Shown here: piece after piece, positions 9,157 through 18,736 of the stretch | How the letters are laid out: every line of letters starts with the position of its first letter | Position numbering within the stretch: position 1 is the first letter of the stretch | Source: Pelagibacter sp047722505 | Lineage (GTDB): Bacteria > Pseudomonadota > Alphaproteobacteria > Pelagibacterales > Pelagibacteraceae | Direction: 5' to 3' | DNA: 64,000 nt | Assembly (NCBI RefSeq): GCF_047722505.1 | Contig: NZ_CP159814.1 | Location: forward strand, 558,001 to 622,000 | Notes under the pieces: model-generated | The model's database searches: none | What the model was told of the DNA's origin: nothing | Seen by the model: the letters and a program-made list of their open reading frames with translations, nothing else | Program-made: the position numbers and the translations under genes

Positions 9157-10566
9157 ATGAAATACTTTAAACTCATTTATTTGAGTGTTTTTTTTGGAAT
9201 AGTTTCAATTTTAGCATTTTTTAATATCACTTATTCTTACTATTTAAATCTCTATCTAAATTTAAATACTTACATATATACGTTTATAGTTTCTATTTTT
9301 TTAACTGTACTATTTTATTATACAAAAAATAATAATGAAAAAAAAATAACAATATATGATAAAATATTAACAATACTTCTTGGCTATATTTTATTACCAC
9401 TGGTTATTTCAATACCTTTTTATTTTAGTATTTATAATTTAACTTTTGTTAACGCTTTCTTTGAGTCAATTTCTGGATTTACCTCAACTGGCTTTACTAT
9501 TTTTGATAATATCAATCATATTGATCAAAGTTTAATATTGTGGAGATCTTCATCTCAATGGATAGGAGGTCTTTATTTTTTATTTTCTATAATACTTTTA
9601 ATTGACATATTTGATCATAGTTTTAAAAAATCTTTGACTAACTTTATATCATTTAATAAAGCTGAAACTTTCAAACAAGCATTGAAAATATTCTTATTTT
9701 ATTCATTAATTACACTTTCAATTTTTATAATTTTAAGTCTTTTTGATATTAGGTTGTTTAATTCTCTTAATTTAGCTATGACTATAATTTCTTCAGGTGG
9801 TTTTTTACCATCAAATAATTTGTCTAATATCTTGATTGATAACTCTCAAATAATAATTACATCAATTTTATTACTGTCTTCTTTTTTTAGCATTTTTTTG
9901 ATTTATAATTTAATCTTTACAAAAAATCATAACCTTAATTTCTTTAATGAAGATATACATTTGTTATTTTATTTCTTATTTTTATTGATTATTTTTTTTG
10001 TATTTTTAAATTTTGAAAATAATTTTAGCGAATTATTTCTATCTTTAACTAGCAGTATATCCAATATAGGATTTTCCCTAAATAATTCTCCTAACAATTT
10101 ATCTTTTATTTTTTTAATACTGGTTATTATTGGTGGTTCTTTTTTTTCTACAAGTTCTGGAATTAGATTTTTAAAAATTTATTCTTTATTCAAATATTCA
10201 ATTAATGAAATTCTTTCTTACAGCAGGCCAAAAAATATTTACACAAACAAACACTTATTTTCAAAAGATTCATTTAAGTTAGAAGAAATTTATAAATATT
10301 TTCTATCTGTAATAGTTTTTATGATTTCTTTATTTGTCTTAACTTTTTTATTAACTCTAAGTGGAATTGATTTTGAAAGCTCTTTTAAACTCTCAATTTT
10401 AACCATAATGAATACTGTAAATTCTTCAATGTTTGGTTTAAGTGATTTTAGCTTTTATGACCTACATTTTATGACGAAATATTATCTAATTTTCTTTATG
10501 ATTGTTGGTAGACTTGAGCTTCTAACTTTATTGATTATTTGTAAAAAATTTCTTTTTAAAAATTAA
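9157..10566 (+). CDS. trkH: TrkH-family potassium channel subunit
   Basis: A strongly hydrophobic 469-residue protein with about 10-12 membrane segments. P-loop-like stretches of the TrkH/KtrB family are visible: ESISGFTSTGFTIFDN, MTIISSGGFLPSN, and SISNIGFSLN followed by GGSFFSTSSGIRFLK, with the fourth near NTVNSSMFGLSDF. It imports K+ together with the TrkA encoded just upstream. The sequence is diverged and very Phe/Ile/Leu/Ser rich, so the family call is firm but exact ion selectivity is inferred. Confidence 0.9.
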   Translation: MKYFKLIYLSVFFGIVSILAFFNITYSYYLNLYLNLNTYIYTFIVSIFLTVLFYYTKNNNEKKITIYDKILTILLGYILLPLVISIPFYFSIYNLTFVNAFFESISGFTSTGFTIFDNINHIDQSLILWRSSSQWIGGLYFLFSIILLIDIFDHSFKKSLTNFISFNKAETFKQALKIFLFYSLITLSIFIILSLFDIRLFNSLNLAMTIISSGGFLPSNNLSNILIDNSQIIITSILLLSSFFSIFLIYNLIFTKNHNLNFFNEDIHLLFYFLFLLIIFFVFLNFENNFSELFLSLTSSISNIGFSLNNSPNNLSFIFLILVIIGGSFFSTSSGIRFLKIYSLFKYSINEILSYSRPKNIYTNKHLFSKDSFKLEEIYKYFLSVIVFMISLFVLTFLLTLSGIDFESSFKLSILTIMNTVNSSMFGLSDFSFYDLHFMTKYYLIFFMIVGRLELLTLLIICKKFLFKN

Positions 10567-10597
10567 ATTCCTACTATAAATACATTTGTATTAATTG

Positions 10598-10674
10598 GCG
10601 CTCTTAGCTCAGCTGGATAGAGCATCGGTTTTCTAAACCGAGGGTCGGTGGTTCGAGTCCACCAGAGCGCACCA
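10598..10674 (+). tRNA. tRNA-Arg (anticodon TCT)
   Basis: A 77-nt cloverleaf: acceptor GCGCTCT pairs with AGAGCGC, discriminator A, CCA encoded. The anticodon stem TCGGT/ACCGA encloses the loop TTTCTAA, giving anticodon TCT. The T arm contains GGTTCGAGTCC. It reads AGA/AGG, the main Arg codons in this AT-rich genome. Confidence 0.97.
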
Positions 10675-10844
10675 TTACTAGATATAACATCCAGCCTTTA
10701 GTGCTACACTACATGTAGGTAGAATGCTTCTAATAAAGCCAATTTTACTTTGCTCATCTTTATAAAATGATAAACACTTAACTTAATTCAAATCTTTTTG
10801 AATTATTTGTTAACAAATAAATAAATAAAACAGAGGAATAAAAT

Positions 10845-11897
10845 ATGTTTAAATACTCAAAACAATTATTTGCCGTTTTAGCTGCTGCTTCTATGCTTTT
10901 TGTTGTCGCTTGCGATCAACAAGGTGGAAAACAGTCAAAAGGTAAATCAAAAACTCTTAAGAACACTCAGAAAAAGGGTTTTGTAAGATGCGGTGTATCT
11001 CAAGGTCTACCGGGATTTTCAAATGCTGACGCTGCTGGAAATTGGACTGGTGTAGACGTTGATGTATGTAGAGCAGTTGCTGCTGCAGTATTAGGTGATG
11101 CGAATAAAGTTAAGTTCACTCCACTAAGTGCTAAAGAAAGATTCACAGCTCTAACTTCTGGTGAGATTGATATCTTATCAAGAAACACAACTTGGACACT
11201 TTCTAGAGATGCTGACATTGGTTTAACATTCGTTGGAGTTAACTTCTATGATGGCCAAGGTTTCATGGTAAGAAAAGACTCAGGAATTACTTCTACGAGC
11301 CAATTCAAAAATGGAATTTCAGCATGTACTAACATCGGAACTACAACTGAACTAAACATGAGAGACTTCTTTAATTCAAAAGGAATTTCTTATGAGCCAG
11401 TTGCTTTCGAAAAAGCTGATGAAGTTGTTGCAGCTTATGACTCAGGCAGATGTGATACTTACACAACTGATAAATCTGGTCTAGCAGCACAAAGAACAAA
11501 AATGACTAACCCTGATGATCACGTAGTGTTACCAGAGACTATTTCTAAAGAGCCTCTAGGACCAGTAGTACGTCAAGGTGATGCAGTTTGGGAAGACATC
11601 GTAAGATGGTCACTAAACGTAATGATCGAAGCTGAAGAGTACGGTATTAACTCTGCAAACGCTGACATGATGAAAACTTCTGAAAACCCACAAATTAAAA
11701 GACTTGTTGGTTCTGAAGGTGAATTAGGTGCAGCATTTGGTTTAGATAACGATTGGAGCTTAAGAATTATCAAACAAGTTGGTAATTACGGAGAAAGCTA
11801 CAAGAGAAATATCGCTGATACTGGTATTTTGCCTGACAGGGGTCCAAACCAAATTTGGACTAAAGGTGGATTACTATACGTACCACCAGCAAGATAA
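10845..11897 (+). CDS. aapJ: General L-amino-acid ABC transporter, substrate-binding protein
   Basis: A periplasmic binding protein (350 residues) of the AapJ/YhdW family. It has an N-terminal signal peptide ending in a lipobox-like LFVVAC, and then the family pattern VRCGVSQGLPGFSNADAAGNWTG, DVDVCRAVAAAVLGD, LTSGEIDILSRNTTWTLSRD, and the C-terminal GLDNDWSLRIIKQVGNYGESY. A good ribosome-binding site (AGAGGA) precedes the ATG. The codon choice is less extreme than in its neighbours, as expected for a highly expressed gene; the family is among the most abundant SAR11 proteins (established knowledge). A terminator separates it from the permease genes, which fits higher expression of the binding protein. 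Confidence 0.95.
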   Translation: MFKYSKQLFAVLAAASMLFVVACDQQGGKQSKGKSKTLKNTQKKGFVRCGVSQGLPGFSNADAAGNWTGVDVDVCRAVAAAVLGDANKVKFTPLSAKERFTALTSGEIDILSRNTTWTLSRDADIGLTFVGVNFYDGQGFMVRKDSGITSTSQFKNGISACTNIGTTTELNMRDFFNSKGISYEPVAFEKADEVVAAYDSGRCDTYTTDKSGLAAQRTKMTNPDDHVVLPETISKEPLGPVVRQGDAVWEDIVRWSLNVMIEAEEYGINSANADMMKTSENPQIKRLVGSEGELGAAFGLDNDWSLRIIKQVGNYGESYKRNIADTGILPDRGPNQIWTKGGLLYVPPAR

Positions 11898-11918
11898 TTA
11901 TTATCTAATAAAACATAT

Positions 11919-11948
11919 AAAGGGCTAGATTTATCTAGCCCTTTTTTT
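11919..11948 (+). terminator. Rho-independent terminator after aapJ
   Basis: A near-perfect inverted repeat, AAAGGGCTAGAT and ATCTAGCCCTTT separated by TT, followed by a run of seven T. It lies between aapJ and aapQ, so it probably attenuates read-through and lets the binding protein be made in excess over the permeases. Confidence 0.9.
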
Positions 11949-11962
11949 ATAATAAAATCCAA

Positions 11963-13108
11963 ATGAAATTAAAAAAAATCTTACCTCAGTTATTAACATT
12001 ATTATTTATAATTTTAATATTTGGTTTTTTTACCATGAATGCGCAAGAGAACATGGATACAAGAGGTATTGAATTTGGTTTTGGTTTTTTAACTCAAGAA
12101 GCTTCATTTGATATACAATTTTCTTTAATTGATTATGATGGTTCAGACTCGTACGCTAGAGCATATCTTGTTGGACTATTAAACACTCTACTCGTTGCTT
12201 TTATTGGAATTATTCTAGCCACATTTTTGGGCCTTGTTGTTGGTGTAGCTAGATTATCACCTAATTATTTAATTAGAAAAACTGCCTCTTTTTACATAGA
12301 ATTTTTTAGAAATGTTCCATTGCTATTACAGATTTTCTTTTGGTATTTTGCTGCTCTTAGAGCACTGCCAATGCCTCAGGATGCTACAATGATATTGGGA
12401 TCATCTTTCATGACAATAAAGGGTTTTTTTACACCAGCTCCAATTTGGACAAATTTTGATGTTTTTTTTACAACTTTAATAATTGCAATGATTTTAGTTT
12501 TCTTTTTTGCAAAATTTGCAAAAAAAAAACAAGAACAAGAAGGTAAGCAGTTACCAGTTTTAATAATTTCAATACTTATTTTTATAGGACTACCGCTTTT
12601 AACATTTTTAATAGGTGGAGTTGACCTATCTTTTAGTTTTCCCGAATTAAGAAAAATGTCTCAATCTTCTTACACATTTGATGGGGGTATGGGTATACCA
12701 CCAGAGCTAATTGCATTAACTTTAGCATTAACTCTTTATACAGCAACATTTATTGCAGAAAATGTTAGGGCAGGTATTCAGGGTATAGGTAAGGGGCAAA
12801 AAGAAGCTGCTGCATCAATAGGTTTAACACCAAGCCAAGTTTTGAAATTAGTAATTATGCCTCAAGCATTAAGAATAATTATACCACCAACAACTAATCA
12901 GTATTTGAATCTAACTAAAAATTCTTCTTTAGCTGCTGCTATTGCTTACCCAGATCTAGTTTTAGTTTTTGCGGGTACTGCAATGATGCAAACAGGAAAA
13001 GCAATTGAAATTGTTGGTATTACAATGGCCACATATTTAACTATTAGTATCGCAATTTCATTTTTAATGAATTGGTACAACCAAAGAATAGCGATAAAGG
13101 AAAAATAA
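11963..13108 (+). CDS. aapQ: Amino-acid ABC transporter permease AapQ
   Basis: Inner-membrane permease of the general amino-acid transporter. It has an N-terminal membrane segment, an extended periplasmic insert, and the permease core: YLVGLLNTLLVAFIGIILATFLG, FYIEFFRNVPLLLQIFFWYF, and the EAA loop GQKEAAASIGLTPSQVLKLVIMPQALR. The length of 381 residues fits AapQ/YhdX. The stop overlaps the aapM ATG by one base. Confidence 0.94.
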   Translation: MKLKKILPQLLTLLFIILIFGFFTMNAQENMDTRGIEFGFGFLTQEASFDIQFSLIDYDGSDSYARAYLVGLLNTLLVAFIGIILATFLGLVVGVARLSPNYLIRKTASFYIEFFRNVPLLLQIFFWYFAALRALPMPQDATMILGSSFMTIKGFFTPAPIWTNFDVFFTTLIIAMILVFFFAKFAKKKQEQEGKQLPVLIISILIFIGLPLLTFLIGGVDLSFSFPELRKMSQSSYTFDGGMGIPPELIALTLALTLYTATFIAENVRAGIQGIGKGQKEAAASIGLTPSQVLKLVIMPQALRIIIPPTTNQYLNLTKNSSLAAAIAYPDLVLVFAGTAMMQTGKAIEIVGITMATYLTISIAISFLMNWYNQRIAIKEK

Positions 13109-14388
13109 TGAATTCAAAAAATTTTGATTTACCAAAATCTAAAATCCAATTAAGTAGAAATACTTCTTTGATTATAGGAATTTTATTTTTTTTCTTAGGT
13201 ATTTTTGATTTTTGTTTAAATAATTTTTTAGATACAAATATTACCTCTTTCTTACCTAGGTTTATAAACTTTTTTACTCCCTTAATCTTTGGAGTAATTG
13301 GACTTCATTTTATCAGAATTGAATTTTCGGGGATTAAAATCCTAGATAGTCTTAATAAAAATATTAATCCAAGTAATTTCAATGCTGCTTTAAGTTTGTG
13401 TATTATTTTTCTTATAATATTCGCTCTTCCTCCATTATTAAATTGGTTTATTTTTGATGCTAATATAGCTGGTGATACTAAAGAAGCATGCACTGGTGGT
13501 GGTGCTTGTTGGGTTTACATTAAAGTTTGGTTTAATAGGTTTATGTATGGAATGTATCCTAATGCTGAGCAGTGGAGAATTAATGTAACTTTTATTGCTG
13601 TATTAGGTTTTATGGCAGCTGGATTTTTTACACCTGCTAAATTTAGAAATTATCTTTCTCTTTATTACACTCTTATACTGCCAATTATATCTTTTATCTT
13701 AATCTACTTTTTGATTTCAGGTGGTTCTTTTGGACTAGAATGGGTTGAAACAGGTGCGTGGGGTGGTTTATCTTTAACTTTTATTGTTGCATTTTTTTCT
13801 TTAATTTTCTGTTTTCCAATAGGTATGATGTTAGCACTTGGAAGAAGATCTGATTTACCTATTGTTAAATATTCATCTCTTTCATTCATAGAATTTTGGA
13901 GAGGCGTTCCTTTAATTACAGTTTTATTTATGTCAGCAGTAATGTTTCCAATGTTTTTACCAGATGGAACATATGTTGATAAACTAATTAGAGTTGTTGT
14001 AGCGATTACTTTATTTGAAGCGGCTTATACAGCTGAAGTTATAAGGGGAGGATTACAAGCACTTCCAAGAGGTCAGTATGATGCTGCTAAGTCACTTGGC
14101 ATGGGCTATTGGAAACTTCATATTTTTGTTATTCTTCCACAAGCTTTAAAATTAGTAATTCCAGGAATTGCAAATACATTTTTAGCACTTGTAAAAGATA
14201 CACCATTAATTTTTGTAGTAGGTTTATTAGAGGTAGTCGGTATGTTAAATTTAGCAAAAACAAATCCAAAATGGTTAGGGTTTTCAATGGAAGGTTATGT
14301 ATTTGCTGGAATAATATTCTGGATTATTTGTTATAGTATGAGTAAATATAGTCAAAAATTAGAATTAAAATATAAAACAGATAGATAA
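13108..14388 (+). CDS. aapM: Amino-acid ABC transporter permease AapM
   Basis: Second permease subunit (426 residues), of AapM/YhdY type with its long N-terminal membrane region. Core features are GLSLTFIVAFFSLIFCFPIGMM, SFIEFWRGVPLITVLFM and the EAA loop GQYDAAKSLGMGYWKLHIFVILPQALKLVIPG. An in-frame ATG at 13072 lies inside aapQ; ATG at 13108 (overlap TAATG) is preferred. Followed by aapP after 3 bp. Confidence 0.94.
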   Translation: MNSKNFDLPKSKIQLSRNTSLIIGILFFFLGIFDFCLNNFLDTNITSFLPRFINFFTPLIFGVIGLHFIRIEFSGIKILDSLNKNINPSNFNAALSLCIIFLIIFALPPLLNWFIFDANIAGDTKEACTGGGACWVYIKVWFNRFMYGMYPNAEQWRINVTFIAVLGFMAAGFFTPAKFRNYLSLYYTLILPIISFILIYFLISGGSFGLEWVETGAWGGLSLTFIVAFFSLIFCFPIGMMLALGRRSDLPIVKYSSLSFIEFWRGVPLITVLFMSAVMFPMFLPDGTYVDKLIRVVVAITLFEAAYTAEVIRGGLQALPRGQYDAAKSLGMGYWKLHIFVILPQALKLVIPGIANTFLALVKDTPLIFVVGLLEVVGMLNLAKTNPKWLGFSMEGYVFAGIIFWIICYSMSKYSQKLELKYKTDR

Positions 14389-14391
14389 ATT

Positions 14392-15126
14392 ATGTCAGAT
14401 TCAATTATTCAAATTCAAAATGTAAATAAGTGGTTTGGTGATTTTCAAGTATTAAAAGAAATTAACCTTGAGGTTAAACCTAAAGAAAAAATTGTTGTTT
14501 GTGGACCATCTGGATCTGGAAAATCGACATTAATTAGATGTATTAATAGATTGGAAGAGCATCAAAAAGGATCAATCATTGTTGATGGCACTGAAATTTC
14601 AGAAGATACAAAAAATATAGAACAAGTTAGAGCTGAAGTTGGAATGGTTTTCCAGCAATTTAATTTATTCCCTCATTTATCTATTTTAGATAATTGTACG
14701 TTAGCTCCAATTTGGGTTAAAAAAATGCCTAAAAAAGAAGCAGAAAAATTAGCGTTAGAACATCTTGAAAGAGTTCAAATTTTAGATCAAGCTCAAAAAT
14801 TCCCAGGTCAGTTATCAGGTGGACAACAACAAAGAGTTGCTATTGCAAGAGCACTTTGTATGGAACCTAAAATTATGTTATTTGATGAACCTACATCAGC
14901 ATTAGACCCTGAAATGATTAAAGAAGTACTGGATGTTATGGTTAATTTAGCAAAACAAGGTATGACTATGATCGTTGTAACGCATGAAATGGGCTTTGCA
15001 AAAGAAGTAGCTGACCAAATGATTTTTATGGATGAAGGAATGATTGTTGAAAAGGCTACAACAAAGGACTTCTTTGCTAATCCTAAAAGTGATCGTACCA
15101 AACTTTTCTTAAGCCAAATTTTATAA
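14392..15126 (+). CDS. aapP: Amino-acid ABC transporter ATP-binding protein AapP
   Basis: Cytosolic ATPase that powers AapQM. Walker A GPSGSGKST, Q-loop VFQQFNLF, signature LSGGQQQR, Walker B IMLFDEPTSALD, and switch His in VVTHEMGF. The length of 244 residues is typical for the polar amino-acid family. It is the last gene of aapJ-QMP. Confidence 0.97.
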   Translation: MSDSIIQIQNVNKWFGDFQVLKEINLEVKPKEKIVVCGPSGSGKSTLIRCINRLEEHQKGSIIVDGTEISEDTKNIEQVRAEVGMVFQQFNLFPHLSILDNCTLAPIWVKKMPKKEAEKLALEHLERVQILDQAQKFPGQLSGGQQQRVAIARALCMEPKIMLFDEPTSALDPEMIKEVLDVMVNLAKQGMTMIVVTHEMGFAKEVADQMIFMDEGMIVEKATTKDFFANPKSDRTKLFLSQIL

Positions 15127-15296
15127 GCATTTTTAGCTATAACCCTCAACAATTTTATTTTCTGTAATCACTTATAATTGCTTGACACAATTTACAATTT
15201 CGTCCCTAATTGTTTAAAATAAAAAACTTTTCTATTGCAGTAACAACAAAAAATTAGTTGAATAGGTTTTTTAAACAAACTTTAAGAGGGGTCTTA

Positions 15297-15668
15297 ATGG
15301 AAGATAATTTTAATAAGCATTTAGGTAATAAATTAAAGCTAAGAAGATTAGCTTTAGGTCTTACACAAACAAAAGTTGCAAAAGCAATTAATGTTACATT
15401 TCAACAAATTCAAAAATATGAAAAAGGAACTAATGGTGTTAGCTCAATACGCCTTCTTCAATTAGCGAATTATTTAAAAGTTCCAGTAAATTATTTTTTT
15501 GAAGATTTTTCAGAATATTTAATAAACCTGGAAAGATCACAAGAAGGTCATATGAATGTAAATTATAATTTTTTAGTTAAATTATATTCCGAGCTTAATA
15601 ATGATCAAAAACTAAAGTTTAGTAAATCATTACAAACTTCAAATATTGGAATTTCAAAAGTAGGTTAG
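15297..15668 (+). CDS. XRE-family helix-turn-helix regulator
   Basis: A 123-residue protein with a Cro/C1 helix-turn-helix at about residues 9-63: LGNKLKLRRLALGLTQTKVA, FQQIQKYEKGTNGVSSIRLLQLA, then YLKVPVNYFFEDF. The C-terminal half is of unknown function. ATG at 15297 follows an AGAGGGG ribosome-binding site and is preferred to an in-frame TTG at 15258. The 170-bp upstream gap contains TTGACA (15182-15187), a possible -35 element, and an ACAATT/AATTGT inverted pair (15186-15212) that might be an operator. The target is unknown. Confidence 0.85.
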   Translation: MEDNFNKHLGNKLKLRRLALGLTQTKVAKAINVTFQQIQKYEKGTNGVSSIRLLQLANYLKVPVNYFFEDFSEYLINLERSQEGHMNVNYNFLVKLYSELNNDQKLKFSKSLQTSNIGISKVG

Positions 15669-15780
15669 TACAAATCTTAGTTTAGGACCTCAATATAGTT
15701 TAAATATTTTGAATAAGTATTCTGATAATTTAAAAAATTTTCTTTAGATAAAATTTAGGAAATAGATAAGATAATTTATT

Positions 15781-15856
15781 TGGCTCCTCGGGCAGGACTC
15801 GAACCTGCGACCAATTGATTAACAGTCAACTGCTCTACCAACTGAGCTACCGAGGA
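15781..15856 (-). tRNA. tRNA-Asn (anticodon GTT)
   Basis: A 76-nt cloverleaf on the minus strand: acceptor TCCTCGG/CCGAGGA, discriminator G, CCA encoded (TGG at 15781-15783). The anticodon loop CTGTTAA gives GTT. The T arm contains GGTTCGAGTCC. It forms a pair with the following tRNA-Cys. Confidence 0.97.
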
Positions 15857-15906
15857 ATATCAAAAACACAACTTACTTTTTTTTAAGAGTAACACAAGAT
15901 TTTTTT

Positions 15907-15980
15907 TGGAGGCAACGCCCAGAATCGAACTGGGATACAAGGATTTGCAATCCTCTGCGTAACCATTCCGCCACGTTGCC
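15907..15980 (-). tRNA. tRNA-Cys (anticodon GCA)
   Basis: A 74-nt cloverleaf on the minus strand: acceptor GGCAACG/CGTTGCC, discriminator T as expected for Cys, CCA encoded. The anticodon loop TTGCAAA gives GCA. It lies 50 bp upstream of tRNA-Asn on the same strand, probably co-transcribed. Confidence 0.97.
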
Positions 15981-16108
15981 CTCTCATCTCAATTTAAAAC
16001 AAATAGAGTGCCTTTTATATATTAAATTTATAAAATTAGTCTACCAAATAAGCCTTCAAAATGATTATTGTTAATTCATATTATTAAATTATAAACTTAT
16101 AATCATCT

Positions 16109-18736
16109 ATGAGTAACGACAAATACATACATACAGACGTTGAAGATAAGATTTATTCTTATTGGGAAAAAAATAATTTATTCAAACCCACAAAAAATAA
16201 GAAAAAATTTTCAGTAGTTATACCTCCACCCAATGTAACAGGTAGTCTTCACATGGGGCACGCTTTGAATAATTCAATTCAAGATCTTTTGGTTAGATAT
16301 CACCGTATGAATAATTATGAAACCTTATGGCAACCAGGAACAGACCATGCTGGTATTGCTACACAGGCTTTAGTTGAAAAAAAATTATCTGCTGAAGGTA
16401 TTGATAAAAATGAAATTGGAAGGGAAAAATTTATAGAAAAAGTTTGGGAATGGAAGAAAGAGCATGGTGATATCATCTTAAATCAACTTAAAAAATTGGG
16501 TTGCTCTTGTGATTGGTCGAGAAATGCTTTTACAATGGATGAAAATCTTTCAAAATCAGTTTTAAAAGTTTTTGTAGAACTTCACAAAAAAGGTTTAATT
16601 TATAAAGATAAAAAATTAGTTAATTGGGATACAGTTTTAAAAACTGCAATATCAGATTTAGAAGTAGATCAAAGAGAGGTTAATTCTAAGATTTATTATA
16701 TTCAATATCCCATAGAAGGTTCTAGTGATTTTATAACAATAGCTACAACTAGACCTGAGACTATGTTGGGTGATACTGCAATTGCTGTAAATTCAAAAGA
16801 TGATCGATTTAAACATTTAGTTGGTAAATTTGTTACAGTTCCAATTGTTGCAAGAAAAATAAAAATTATTGAAGATGATTATGCTGATCCAGAAATGGGA
16901 ACTGGTGCTTTAAAAATAACACCTGCCCATGATTTTAATGACTATGAGGTTGGACAGAGAAATAATTTAGAAATTATAAATATCTTTACTGAAGGAGGTA
17001 AAGTAAACGATAATGCTCCCAAAGAATATATTGGACTTGATAGATTTGAAGCTAGAAAAAGAGTTTTAAAAGAACTTAAAGAAAAAGATTTTTTTGTTAA
17101 GGAAGAAAATATAAAGAATAAAGTTCCTTATGGGGATAGATCTAATTCAATAATTGAACCTTTTTTAACAGAACAATGGTTTGTAGATGCAAAAAAATTA
17201 TCAATTAAAGCTAAAGATATAGTTAACTCTAAAAAAACTAATTTCTTTCCTGCAAATTGGTCAAAGACTTACTTTCAGTGGATGAACAATATAGAGCCAT
17301 GGTGTATCTCAAGACAGCTTTGGTGGGGACATCAAATACCAGCATGGTATGGTCCAGATAAAAAGATCTTTGTTGCAATAAATGAAGATGAAGCAAAAGC
17401 TGAAGCTAAAAATTTTTACAACAAAGAAGTAGATTTAATTCGAGATCCAGATGTATTAGATACTTGGTTTTCATCAGGTCTATGGCCTTTTGCTACATTA
17501 GGGTGGCCTGACAATAAAGAATATATTGATAAATTTTACCCAACATCAGTACTTGTAACTGGGTTTGACATTATATTTTTTTGGGTAGCACGTATGATTA
17601 TGTTTGGAATGGAGTTTTTAGACAAAGAACCTTTTAAAGATATTTATGTTCATGCACTTGTTAAAGATGAGAAGGGACAAAAAATGTCAAAATCTAAGGG
17701 AAACGTAATTAATCCTTTAGATTTAATTGAAAAATATAGTGCAGATGCTTTAAGATTTACTTTACTTTCAATGGCATCACCTGGAACCGATGTAAAACTT
17801 TCTGAAGATAGAGTTAAAGGGTATAGAAATTTTTTGAATAAATTATGGAATGCAAACAATTTTTTAATTACCAATGATTGTGATTTTTCTAAAATTGAAG
17901 AAAAACCAAATCTATCAATTAATATTAATAAATGGATTTATTCTGAACTAATAGAAACTAAAAATAAAATTGAAAAAAACTTGAAAGATTATAGGTTTGA
18001 TGAAGCTGCAAAAAATGCGTATCAATTTACTTGGCACTCTTATTGTGATTGGTACTTAGAGCTATCTAAAACAATACTATTTTCAGAAGATGAAAAATCA
18101 AAAGATGAAGTAAGACAGGTATCAGCTTATATATTTAAACAAATATTAATATTATTACACCCGTTTATTCCATTTGTTACAGAAGAAATTTGGCTAAATA
18201 ATAAGTTTGATAAGTCAGGTAAAGATTTCTTAATGTTAGCTAATTGGCCTTCAGGGGAACCTGAAAAGGACATATCCACTAATCAAGTTGAAAAAATTAT
18301 TAGTATAGTTTCTGAATTAAGATCATTTAAAAATGAATTAAGTGTAGGCCCTGGCTCATTTATAGATATTTCAGTAGAGAGTGTTAGTAAAAAAGAACAA
18401 TCTTTTTTTACTGAAAATGAAGTTATTCTAAAAAAACTTGGTCGTATCAAAAACTTACATAATAAAGATTTAGAAAAACCAGCTGCTACTCTTGTAGTTT
18501 CTGGAGATCTATTTAAAGTATATTTTGATGAAGATGTTGATTTAGAATTAATTAAAAAAAACTTAACTACAAGACAAAATAAATACCAAGAGGAAATGGA
18601 CAAGATATCACATAGATTAGCAAATAAAGACTTTGTTGATAGAGCGCCAAAAGATATTGTTGATCAGGAAAAAAATAATTATAATAATTTAAAAAATGAT
18701 GTTGAGAGAATATCAATAACTATAAAAGGTATATAA
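16109..18736 (+). CDS. valS: Valyl-tRNA synthetase
   Basis: Class I synthetase charging tRNA-Val, 875 residues. The HIGH motif is in PPPNVTGSLHMGHALNN; the CP1 editing domain shows ATTRPETMLGDTA and ITPAHDFNDYEVG; the KMSKS motif is in QKMSKSKGNVINP. The C-terminal anticodon-binding domain (KLWNANNF, HPFIPFVTEEIW) and the coiled-coil tail are present. It overlaps the ilvD ATG by one base. Confidence 0.98.
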   Translation: MSNDKYIHTDVEDKIYSYWEKNNLFKPTKNKKKFSVVIPPPNVTGSLHMGHALNNSIQDLLVRYHRMNNYETLWQPGTDHAGIATQALVEKKLSAEGIDKNEIGREKFIEKVWEWKKEHGDIILNQLKKLGCSCDWSRNAFTMDENLSKSVLKVFVELHKKGLIYKDKKLVNWDTVLKTAISDLEVDQREVNSKIYYIQYPIEGSSDFITIATTRPETMLGDTAIAVNSKDDRFKHLVGKFVTVPIVARKIKIIEDDYADPEMGTGALKITPAHDFNDYEVGQRNNLEIINIFTEGGKVNDNAPKEYIGLDRFEARKRVLKELKEKDFFVKEENIKNKVPYGDRSNSIIEPFLTEQWFVDAKKLSIKAKDIVNSKKTNFFPANWSKTYFQWMNNIEPWCISRQLWWGHQIPAWYGPDKKIFVAINEDEAKAEAKNFYNKEVDLIRDPDVLDTWFSSGLWPFATLGWPDNKEYIDKFYPTSVLVTGFDIIFFWVARMIMFGMEFLDKEPFKDIYVHALVKDEKGQKMSKSKGNVINPLDLIEKYSADALRFTLLSMASPGTDVKLSEDRVKGYRNFLNKLWNANNFLITNDCDFSKIEEKPNLSININKWIYSELIETKNKIEKNLKDYRFDEAAKNAYQFTWHSYCDWYLELSKTILFSEDEKSKDEVRQVSAYIFKQILILLHPFIPFVTEEIWLNNKFDKSGKDFLMLANWPSGEPEKDISTNQVEKIISIVSELRSFKNELSVGPGSFIDISVESVSKKEQSFFTENEVILKKLGRIKNLHNKDLEKPAATLVVSGDLFKVYFDEDVDLELIKKNLTTRQNKYQEEMDKISHRLANKDFVDRAPKDIVDQEKNNYNNLKNDVERISITIKGI

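Noticed and set aside
10709..10718. Palindrome CTACATGTAG between tRNA-Arg and aapJ
   Set aside because: Only 10 bp and isolated; could be an operator but expected by chance at this scale.
15182..15212. Full sigma-70 promoter for the XRE regulator
   Set aside because: TTGACA is clear but no convincing -10 box lies 16-18 bp downstream, so it is mentioned only within the gene entry.
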